This document shows, in pieces, positions 1-5,406 of a stretch of DNA of 7,232 nt; position 1 is the first letter of the stretch, and the number at the start of each line of letters is the position of its first letter. This stretch comes from JAPLKX01 sp035530195. GTDB taxonomy: Bacteria; Hydrogenedentota; Hydrogenedentia; Hydrogenedentales; SLHB01. The stretch lies in assembly GCA_035530195.1 (NCBI GenBank), contig DATKVG010000095.1, positions 1 to 7,232 of the forward strand, read 5' to 3'. A model generated the notes under the pieces. The model did no database searches. It saw nothing but the letters and a program-made list of their open reading frames with translations, and was not told the DNA's origin. Made by a program: the position numbers and the translations under genes.

Positions 1-1
1 T

Positions 2-127
2 CCAGTCGGGCTACGCCCTCCTTCCGTCGCAGCAACTGGGAAGAAACCCAAGCCTGCCCACAACCACCCCTGGAAGCGCCCGTTTAAACCGGACACTTCT
101 ACTTTGCAGGAAACCGGACATTTCTAA
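2..127 (+). CDS. C-terminal tail of a probable transposase (partial, enters from left edge)
   Basis: An open frame enters at the left edge and ends at the TAA at 125-127. It gives about 41 residues, including the basic, proline-rich stretch TGKKPKPAHNHPWKRPF. Short basic tails around a 'HPW+RPF' motif are, as far as I recall, common at the C-terminus of DDE transposases from this type of insertion sequence. The last codons run through both terminal repeats of the element, so the frame ends inside the IS terminus. No catalytic residue is visible because the body of the protein lies outside the window. It could instead be a fortuitous open frame, since frame 1 is also open to a TAA at 85-87. 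Confidence 0.4.
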   Translation, partial: PVGLRPPSVAATGKKPKPAHNHPWKRPFKPDTSTLQETGHF

Positions 128-132
128 TTTGC
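86..132. repeat. Two tandem terminal repeats of the IS end
   Basis: Positions 86-107 and 111-132 are 22-bp copies that differ at two positions (C96/T121 and C102/A127), so 20 of 22 match. They share the core AAACCGGACA and the ending TTTGC. Their starts are 25 bp apart, with the spacer AGG between them. Such phased copies near an IS end are usually transposase-binding sites; that role is inferred from position. Confidence 0.7.
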
Positions 133-179
133 GTTGACAGATCCCGCAGGCCGCGGCCGAGAAAGCCGCCCACAACAAG

Positions 180-2231
180 TTGTTTTTTGAAATCGAGAAT
201 TGCCTCCGCCGAAATCTGACAGAAGCTGCCGGTATGGAGCGGTACAGCGGGCTTGTGCAAGATCCGCAAGGCCAGCCGATAGCCGGGGTTTTTGTCGACT
301 TGAGTTTCTCGCGCATGTCGTGGGGTACCGAACCACGCACGGCGGTGACAGACGCGCAAGGCCGGTGGAGCCGGCTACTGCCCGTGGGGTTGGCCGAAAT
401 CACCCCCAAGTTCGTGCACGAAAACTACGTCAACACATACTATGATCGAGGCAATGTTATGCCCAACCTCGAATCGATGCGGGACGGCACCGCGGTAGTG
501 ACGCTGCGCCCCGGGGTGCGTGTCACCGGCGTGGTGCGCGATGAGGCCGGAAACCCCGTGCCGGATGCCCTTGTGTACTACTCCCTCGGCTCCTGGACGC
601 CCAGCGGGTACGGACCCACCGCCGATTGGCCTATCGAAGACATGACCAGCATGCGGACGGGCGGTGATGGGTCGTTTGCCCTTGGGTGCATTCCACCGGG
701 TGAACAGAAGCTGAACGTGCGCAAGCTGGGTTTCGCGGCAATCGAAGTCCCGATTGAAGCCGCGGCCGGGATGGCGCCGTTGAATGTTGTGCTCGAGACC
801 GGCGGGACGATCCGCGGTCGGGTCGCGAACCAGGACGGCGAACCGGTCCCGGGCGCGGGTCTCTATTCGATGGATGCGAACCTGATGGGAAAAACAGATG
901 ACCAAGGCAACTTTGTCGTAGAGCACGTGCCGCGCGGCAAGGCCATTTCACTCAGCTTTTCCGCGAAGGGATACTACAACTCGACGATGCAGGAAGTGGT
1001 TGCCCGTGCGGAGCCTTACGAACTCATCCTGTACAGGCCGCTCGTGTTCAGCGGCCGGGTGATCGACGGCACGACGGGGCGGCCCGTCACCGAGTTTGAG
1101 GTAAGCCCGTGCTGGCAAGCTCCACAAAGAGACAAGCCGAGCTGGATCGACACCTCGAATCCAGACGATGTCTCCTCACCCGACGGCCAGTTCTCGAAAG
1201 AGTTCGATCGAGTGGGTGTCCATTTCCCGGACACTACGTTGTTTGGAGTCCGGATCGTGGCCAAAGGCTACTATGTCGGCCTCAGCCCGATGGTCCGATT
1301 GGGCGACAAGATGGAGCCGTCCACGATCAGGCTGGAACCAGGCGAATCGGTTTCGGGCGTGGTCGTGCAACCCGACGGCCGGCCGGCGTCTGGCGCGCAG
1401 GTAGTTTGCACGGAAGCCGGCAGGCGGCTTTTCGTCCGGCGCGGCCAGATTGATCTCCAGATGATGGAAGACGGCATGCGGTACCAGAAAACCGGCGCCG
1501 ATGGCACGTTTGACCTGCCGGGCAGCCCCGAGCCGATGGGCTTGCTGGCGCTTCACGCCACCGGCTACGCGTTATTCTCACCGGGTCAGCATGTCAGCGG
1601 CGGCACGGTTACACTGACGCCGTGGGCGAGTATCTCCGGCACGGTGTATCGCGGCGGCGCACCGCAAGCCGGCGTCGACATCTCGTTCATGCTCGAAGAG
1701 GCAACACAGAACGACCCAATCCGGTGGTTGCAGCAGCCTTCCGGGCGTGACGGCAGGTTCGTGTTCAGCAATGTTCCGGCGCTGCCGCTCGAGATCGGCC
1801 GCGGCCTGTGGACGACCGGCCGGCCTGAAATATCCCACGGCGTCCACGTCCATCCGTCTCCGGGCGAGCAGGTTGTTGTGGAAATCAGCTCCGGCGGCTG
1901 TACGGTCGCCGGTCGACTCGAGTTCGATCTCCCGGAGAGTTTGGTGGAAACCTTTGATAACTGGAGATTGTTGAGCGTTGTGGCGGCACCGCATGAAGAA
2001 CCGACAACCTCCTATGTGGCCGACGTCGAGGCCGCCGGCGAGTTCCACATTTATGACGTCCCGCCGGGCGCGTACGACCTGACCGCCGGCCTCTACGCGC
2101 CGCCGCCGGAAGGCCAGCGCGGCGAGTGGACGCTCGTCGCCGGCGGCGAAGTGGTGTTCGAAGTGCCGGCAACGGCCGCCAGCAATGAACTTTTGGACCT
2201 GGGGACGATCGCGTTAGCGCCAAAGGAATGA
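180..2231 (+). CDS. Tandem carboxypeptidase-regulatory-like (Ig-fold) repeat protein, probably 5'-truncated
   Basis: The 683-aa product consists of about seven repeats of roughly 90 residues. Each opens with a GxVxDxxGxPVxGA-type strand and turn, followed by a DGxF motif and a hydrophobic strand that often ends in GY or GF. Approximate units are 22-110, 114-205, 210-285, 289-385, 391-475, 485-570 and 576-680. Good examples are GVVRDEAGNPVPDA near 117 and GRVANQDGEPVPGA near 213. This is the CarboxypepD_reg-like beta-sandwich fold, found in extracellular or periplasmic proteins as a structural or binding module; no enzyme domain is present. The start is uncertain: TTG at 180 and ATG at 234 both lack a convincing Shine-Dalgarno sequence. 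The frame is open back to a TGA at 135-137, inside the IS terminus. With no signal peptide, the natural N-terminus was probably removed by the insertion. Whether the remnant is expressed cannot be told. Confidence 0.8.
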   Translation: MFFEIENCLRRNLTEAAGMERYSGLVQDPQGQPIAGVFVDLSFSRMSWGTEPRTAVTDAQGRWSRLLPVGLAEITPKFVHENYVNTYYDRGNVMPNLESMRDGTAVVTLRPGVRVTGVVRDEAGNPVPDALVYYSLGSWTPSGYGPTADWPIEDMTSMRTGGDGSFALGCIPPGEQKLNVRKLGFAAIEVPIEAAAGMAPLNVVLETGGTIRGRVANQDGEPVPGAGLYSMDANLMGKTDDQGNFVVEHVPRGKAISLSFSAKGYYNSTMQEVVARAEPYELILYRPLVFSGRVIDGTTGRPVTEFEVSPCWQAPQRDKPSWIDTSNPDDVSSPDGQFSKEFDRVGVHFPDTTLFGVRIVAKGYYVGLSPMVRLGDKMEPSTIRLEPGESVSGVVVQPDGRPASGAQVVCTEAGRRLFVRRGQIDLQMMEDGMRYQKTGADGTFDLPGSPEPMGLLALHATGYALFSPGQHVSGGTVTLTPWASISGTVYRGGAPQAGVDISFMLEEATQNDPIRWLQQPSGRDGRFVFSNVPALPLEIGRGLWTTGRPEISHGVHVHPSPGEQVVVEISSGGCTVAGRLEFDLPESLVETFDNWRLLSVVAAPHEEPTTSYVADVEAAGEFHIYDVPPGAYDLTAGLYAPPPEGQRGEWTLVAGGEVVFEVPATAASNELLDLGTIALAPKE

Positions 2232-2307
2232 AAACGGGGCACGGCCGCAACGGGAATCAGACGCAATACATGAGACAGTACTCTCTCACCTATCCCGAAA
2301 TGCCGGC

Positions 2308-2391
2308 CTATTTGGAGTGCGGCAGCTTGCTGCCGCTTTCTACTGAACGCTTGCCATCCAAAGCGGCAGCAAGCTGCCGCGCTCCAAATAG
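2308..2391. repeat. Long nested inverted repeat (REP/BIME-like), possible terminator
   Basis: Two 32-bp arms (2308-2339 and 2360-2391) are reverse complements except at one position (T2318 opposite G2381), which would be a G-U pair in RNA. The loop is 20 nt. Each arm contains its own small palindrome, GCGGCAGC-TT-GCTGCCGC or its complement, so the element can fold as one long hairpin or as two adjacent short ones. It fills much of the 208-bp gap after the repeat-protein gene. It could stop or stabilise transcripts, but no T-run follows the second arm. The nested layout is more like a dispersed REP-type element than a simple terminator. Confidence 0.8.
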
Positions 2392-2426
2392 CTTATCGTT
2401 AGCAACATGTCTATCATTACAGGCAC

Positions 2427-2432
2427 GGGAGG
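2427..2432 (+). promoter_or_regulatory. Shine-Dalgarno deciding the start of the propeller gene
   Basis: GGGAGG lies 7 nt before the ATG at 2440. An upstream in-frame ATG at 2407 has no comparable site and would place 11 polar residues ahead of the signal peptide, so 2440 is preferred. Confidence 0.75.
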
Positions 2433-2439
2433 CACCTTA

Positions 2440-3939
2440 ATGAAGACTATTCTTACTTTGGCCACATGCACGCTCGTTTTCTCGCTGCAAAGCGCGTTGA
2501 GCGAGCCGATCAACATCGGCTCGCGGCTGGAACTGCTGGTTGACGATTACCTCATCGACCACATGAACGGCGATGTGGAACTTTTGCTGCATCACCTGAT
2601 CCCGCGCGAGATCGTCATGGTGCACGACGCACCGTGGGAAGGCAGCGGCTGCGGCTATCACACTGTTTTCAAAGACGGCGATCTCTACCGGATGTACTAC
2701 CACGCTTGGCACCTCGACCCGCAGCCCGGCAAGCTCAACATCCCGCACGACCCGTGGGGCGCATACGCCGAGAGCACGGACGGCATCCATTGGGTGAAAC
2801 CGGAACTGGGCCTGTTCGAGTACGAAGGCTCGAAGGCCAACAACATCGTCTGGATGGGCCGGGGCGGCCACGATTTCTCGCCCTTCAAAGATACAAATCC
2901 CGATTGCCCGGCCGACGCCCAGTACAAAACCATCGCGTCCGCCGTCACCGAACCGCGGGGCGTGCTCGCGTTCAAATCGGCCGACGCGATCCATTGGAGC
3001 CTCATGCAGGACCTGCCCGTCATGACCAAGGGCGCGTTTGACACGCAGAACATCGCGTTCTGGGACCCCACCCTCGGCGCATACCGCGCGTACATCCGGG
3101 ATTTCCACGACGGCATCCGCGACATCCGGACCGCCACCTCCACCGATTTCATAAACTGGACCGAACCCGTCATGATCCAGTTTCCCGGGCGGCGGGACGT
3201 GCCGCTCTACACCAACCAGGTCAAACCGTACGACCGCGCGCCCCACATCCTGATCGGGTTCCCGTCGCGGTACACCGAGCGGGGGTGGTCGCCGTCGATG
3301 GAGGCGCTGCCTGAACCCGAGCACCGCAAGCTGCGATCGAGCAGTTCCGACCGGTACGGGATGGCCATCACCGACGCCCTGCTGATGACAAGCCGGGACG
3401 GCGTCACGTTTAGCCGCTGGGACGAGGCGTTCCTCCGCCCCGGCCTCCGCACTAAAAACAATTGGTCCTACGGCGACAACTACATCGCGTGGCACGCCGT
3501 CGAAACCGCATCGAGCATCGAAGACGCGCCGCCCGAACTCTCGCTCTACGCCACCGAAAGCTACTGGACCGGCAACAGCAGCCTGCTGCGGCGGTTCACA
3601 CTGCGGATGGACGGGTTTGTGTCGGCTCACTCAAACGGCAACGGCGGCGAACTCGTCACGAAACCCTTGACCTTCCAGGGCAAAGATCTGATACTCAACT
3701 TTTCCACGTCCGCCGCGGGCGTGATCCGCATCGAAATTCAGGATGAAACCGGCGCGCCCATTGAAGGTTTCGCCTTGGCCGACGCGCCGGAAATTTTCGG
3801 CGATGCGCTCGATCGCGTTGCGCCGTGGAAAAACGGCAAAGACCTGGCGAGCCTCGGGGGCCGGCCCGTCCGGCTGCGCTTCGTCATGCAGGATGCGGAT
3901 TTGTACGCGTTTCAGTTCAAAGCGAAAAACGGGGACTGA
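2440..3939 (+). CDS. Secreted five-bladed beta-propeller protein, GH32/GH43-like
   Basis: The product is 499 aa. Residues 1-21 form a Sec signal peptide with a basic start (MK), a hydrophobic core and a likely cut after ALS. The mature protein opens with RLELLVDDYLID (29-40), followed by PWEGSG and YHTVFKDGDLYRMYYHAW (73-90). Blade-like motifs recur: ESTDGIHW (111-118), KSADAIHW (179-186), TSTDFINW (233-240) and TSRDGVTFSRW (317-327). These W- and D-containing turns are typical of five-bladed-propeller glycosidases and related proteins. The C-terminal 100 residues (about 400-499) read as a beta-sandwich ending in RLRFVMQDADLYAFQF. I recognise the type from planctomycete-like genomes but cannot assign a GH family number, catalytic acids or a substrate. 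The ATG at 2440 is chosen on its Shine-Dalgarno sequence. The last two codons and the stop lie inside an inverted repeat. A sialidase-like gene follows. Confidence 0.82.
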   Translation: MKTILTLATCTLVFSLQSALSEPINIGSRLELLVDDYLIDHMNGDVELLLHHLIPREIVMVHDAPWEGSGCGYHTVFKDGDLYRMYYHAWHLDPQPGKLNIPHDPWGAYAESTDGIHWVKPELGLFEYEGSKANNIVWMGRGGHDFSPFKDTNPDCPADAQYKTIASAVTEPRGVLAFKSADAIHWSLMQDLPVMTKGAFDTQNIAFWDPTLGAYRAYIRDFHDGIRDIRTATSTDFINWTEPVMIQFPGRRDVPLYTNQVKPYDRAPHILIGFPSRYTERGWSPSMEALPEPEHRKLRSSSSDRYGMAITDALLMTSRDGVTFSRWDEAFLRPGLRTKNNWSYGDNYIAWHAVETASSIEDAPPELSLYATESYWTGNSSLLRRFTLRMDGFVSAHSNGNGGELVTKPLTFQGKDLILNFSTSAAGVIRIEIQDETGAPIEGFALADAPEIFGDALDRVAPWKNGKDLASLGGRPVRLRFVMQDADLYAFQFKAKNGD

Positions 3940-3980
3940 CTCGCCTTTTTCGGCAGTTTGAAAAAAGCGTGTCTGTCCCC
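3931..3980. repeat. Imperfect inverted repeat overlapping the end of the propeller gene
   Basis: The arms 3931-3950 and 3961-3980 match at 17 of 20 positions when one is reverse-complemented; the loop is 10 nt. The outer ends are GGGGAC and GTCCCC, and the inner ends are T-rich and A-rich. The TGA stop of the upstream gene (3937-3939) is inside the left arm. Because the T-run is in the left arm and not after the stem, it is not a classical intrinsic terminator. It looks more like a dispersed palindromic element. Confidence 0.7.
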
Positions 3981-4007
3981 GCGTTTCGCGGCCTTGCATG
4001 ATGTTTT

Positions 4008-4063
4008 TGTGGTGCGGCCGTCTCGGCTGCACATTCGTGGAAGCGGCGTTCCGCCGTTTCATT
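4008..4063. repeat. Bipartite intergenic repeat, copy A (two palindromes)
   Basis: This stretch is nearly identical to 5247-5304, with a few substitutions and two single-base length differences. Part one (4012-4032) is a hairpin with 9-nt arms, GTGCGGCCG and CGGCTGCAC, a TCT loop and one G-T pair. Part two (4040-4060) is a second hairpin with GAAGCGGCG against CGCCGTTTC and one mismatch. It makes up most of the spacer between the propeller and sialidase-like genes. A small open frame running through it is not credible as a gene. Confidence 0.8.
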
Positions 4064-4106
4064 TGGGCGGTATGGGTTTGATGCGGCGAGGGCGTCGCGA
4101 CTACAG

Positions 4107-4113
4107 AAGGAGG
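4107..4113 (+). promoter_or_regulatory. Shine-Dalgarno of the sialidase-like gene
   Basis: AAGGAGG ends 10 nt before the ATG at 4124. The spacing is slightly long. A second in-frame ATG at 4136 (Met5) would be farther from the site, so 4124 is preferred. Confidence 0.75.
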
Positions 4114-4123
4114 AAACGGGAAC

Positions 4124-5224
4124 ATGCGAATCTCCATGCTTAACATTTGCATTGCCGTTGCGATGGCCGCGTTGAGTGCGATGGCGGCCGCTGACGAGCC
4201 TTATCATGTCGTGGTCGCGCCCGTAGGTCCCGCCAACCCGCGCAACAGCGAGGCCGCCATCATACCCATCAAGGACAGCGCGCTGCTGCTGGGCTGGACG
4301 GAATTCTACGCGGGCAACGGCGCCGATCACGGGCCCGCGCGGATTTCCGGCAAGATCTCGAAAGACGGCGGTAAAACGTGGGGCGACAAACTCACCCTCG
4401 TAGAAAACGACGGCGGCTGCAACGTGATGGAGGTGAATTTCCTGCGGTTGAAAGACAACCGGATCGCCCTGTTCTACTGCCAGAAAAACACCGAGAGCAC
4501 CGATTGCCGCGTCATGATGCGCACCAGCAACGACGAGGGCGCTACGTGGTCACCTGCCAAACAACTCAGCCCCGACAACAAGTACACCGGCCTAACCAAT
4601 GGCCGCGGAATCCGGCTCAAATCCGGCCGCATCCTGCTCGAAGCCTGGGAAGGGGGCGACTCGTATTGCTACCTCTCCGACGACGAGGGGGAAACCTGGC
4701 GCGAGTCGCAGCGCGTTAAACCCGGCAACGGCTGCTGGGAACCGGCGTGCATCGAGATCAATTGTGGTGCGGGCGTCTCGCCTGCAGAAGGTAGCGCGGG
4801 CGTCTCGCCTGCAGAAAAGAAAAACTGCGTGGTGATGCTGATGCGCACGCAACTCGGCGGCCAGTACAAGAGCATCTCGACGGACGGCGGCGAAACGTGG
4901 ACCACGCCCGCCGCCACCCCTCTCGAAGGCACCGCGGCCCCGGTGTCGATCAGCCGGATTCCAACGACCGGCGACCTGCTGGCGATCTGGAACCACAACC
5001 CGGGCGCCTCGAGCCGCAACCCGCTTACCGCCGCCATCTCGAAAGACAAAGGCGAGACCTGGCAGCAGTTCCGCAACATCGAAGATAAGGAAGGCGACGC
5101 GTGGGCGTATCCCGCCGTGACGTGGGTAGGCGATCAGGCGCTGCTGACCTACTTCAACTACACCGGCGGGCTTTCGCTCCAACTGAAAATCCTCCCGGCC
5201 CAATGGTTCTATGAGACGAAGTGA
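4124..5224 (+). CDS. Secreted sialidase-family (BNR/Asp-box) beta-propeller protein
   Basis: The product is 366 aa. Residues 1-23 are a signal peptide with the likely cut AMAAA/DEP. Five Asp boxes of the S-x-D-x-G-x-T-W type are visible: SKDGGKTW (79-86), SNDEGATW (135-142), SDDEGETW (185-192), STDGGETW (252-259) and SKDKGETW (306-313). That is the pattern of exo-alpha-sialidases and related six-bladed propellers. NPRNSEAAIIPIKDSALLL (38-56) and MLMRTQLGGQYKS (238-250) fit family strands, and R241 is a plausible substrate-binding arginine. I did not identify a full arginine triad or the Tyr/Glu nucleophile pair, so true sialidase activity is not established. The protein would act outside the cytoplasm on glycans or glycoconjugates. 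An insert at 215-231 comes from two in-frame palindromic repeats. It shares strand and secreted character with its neighbours. Confidence 0.85.
   Translation: MRISMLNICIAVAMAALSAMAAADEPYHVVVAPVGPANPRNSEAAIIPIKDSALLLGWTEFYAGNGADHGPARISGKISKDGGKTWGDKLTLVENDGGCNVMEVNFLRLKDNRIALFYCQKNTESTDCRVMMRTSNDEGATWSPAKQLSPDNKYTGLTNGRGIRLKSGRILLEAWEGGDSYCYLSDDEGETWRESQRVKPGNGCWEPACIEINCGAGVSPAEGSAGVSPAEKKNCVVMLMRTQLGGQYKSISTDGGETWTTPAATPLEGTAAPVSISRIPTTGDLLAIWNHNPGASSRNPLTAAISKDKGETWQQFRNIEDKEGDAWAYPAVTWVGDQALLTYFNYTGGLSLQLKILPAQWFYETK
4769..4816. repeat. Two in-frame TCT-loop palindromes inside the sialidase-like gene
   Basis: Positions 4769-4789 and 4796-4816 are identical 21-bp copies, 27 bp (nine codons) apart. 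Each contains a hairpin with arms GCGGGCG and CGCCTGC, a TCT loop and one G-T pair. They encode AGVSPAE twice within GAGVSPAEGSAGVSPAE (residues 215-231). The 25 bases at 4762-4786 match intergenic copy B (5246-5270) except at two positions that pair with each other. The repeat is therefore of intergenic-palindrome origin, not ordinary coding sequence. Confidence 0.85.
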
Positions 5225-5230
5225 AGGAAT

Positions 5231-5304
5231 GTGGAAGCGGCGTCCTTGTGGTGCGGCCGTCTCGGCTGCACGTTCGTGGAAGCGGCGTCCCCGCCGCTTC
5301 AATT
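5231..5304. repeat. Bipartite intergenic repeat, copy B, plus a partial copy in front
   Basis: Positions 5247-5304 repeat copy A at 4008-4063. Hairpin one is 5251-5271 (TCT loop, 9-nt arms). Hairpin two is 5279-5300, with perfect 9-bp arms GAAGCGGCG and CGCCGCTTC and a 4-nt loop. A 15-bp piece of the second part (GTGGAAGCGGCGTCC) occurs twice, at 5231-5245 and 5276-5290, so an incomplete copy sits directly upstream. Confidence 0.8.
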
Positions 5305-5336
5305 CGGCAACACTGGCATGACACAACAGTCGGTGG

Positions 5337-5356
5337 GGTCGCGCTCCTGCGCGACC
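5337..5356. repeat. Perfect 8-bp-stem palindrome in the 5225-5406 spacer
   Basis: GGTCGCGC and GCGCGACC form a perfect stem around a TCCT loop. It is unrelated in sequence to the TCT-loop family. No T-run follows, so it is more likely a repeat-type palindrome than a terminator. Confidence 0.65.
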
Positions 5357-5368
5357 GCTTCTTGTAGC

Positions 5369-5385
5369 GCAGGCGTCTCGCCTGC
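5369..5385. repeat. TCT-loop palindrome immediately upstream of the exported-protein gene
   Basis: GCAGGCG and CGCCTGC pair perfectly around a TCT loop. This is the same unit as the genic copies at 4769 and 4796, but with A in place of G on the left arm, which turns a G-T pair into A-T. It ends 8 nt before the Shine-Dalgarno sequence of the next gene, so in RNA it could affect translation of that gene. Confidence 0.75.
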
Positions 5386-5393
5386 CCCCCATG

Positions 5394-5400
5394 AAAGGAG
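5394..5400 (+). promoter_or_regulatory. Shine-Dalgarno of the exported unknown-function gene
   Basis: AAAGGAG lies 6 nt before the ATG at 5407, which is optimal spacing. The ATG at 5391 overlaps this site and is in another frame, so 5407 is the start. Confidence 0.8.
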
Positions 5401-5406
5401 ACGACA

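Larger units (their letters stand above)
1..139. mobile_element. Outer end of an insertion sequence (IS21/IS481-like by appearance)
   Basis: The first 139 bases look like the terminal part of an insertion sequence whose body lies left of the window. Seen directly: two near-identical 22-bp repeats (86-107 and 111-132) followed by GTTGACA. Read outward on the other strand, the element would begin TGTCAACGC. Multiple internal repeats near a terminus that begins with TG are typical of IS21-type elements and some other DDE-transposase elements. A frame that resembles a transposase tail stops just inside this end. The assignment to a family is inference. The second end, the target duplication and the transposase core are not in the window. 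Confidence 0.6.

Noticed and set aside
134..162. Outward promoter from the IS end (TTGACA at 134-139)
   Set aside because: The -35 matches consensus, but the bases 16-18 bp downstream (around CCGAGA) do not resemble a -10 box.
2437..3630. 397-aa open frame on the - strand opposite the propeller gene
   Set aside because: It lies wholly antisense to a gene with a signal peptide, Shine-Dalgarno site and family motifs. Its translation is R/V/G-rich low complexity, typical of a shadow frame in GC-rich DNA.
3958..4143. 61-aa + strand frame in the spacer before the sialidase-like gene
   Set aside because: It starts with TTG inside one repeat and is mostly the translation of palindromic repeat copy A; no Shine-Dalgarno site and it overlaps the real start at 4124.
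4769..4816. CRISPR-like direct repeats
   Set aside because: Only two 21-bp copies with a 6-bp spacer inside a coding frame, each a palindrome also found in spacers between genes; no spacer array or cas genes.
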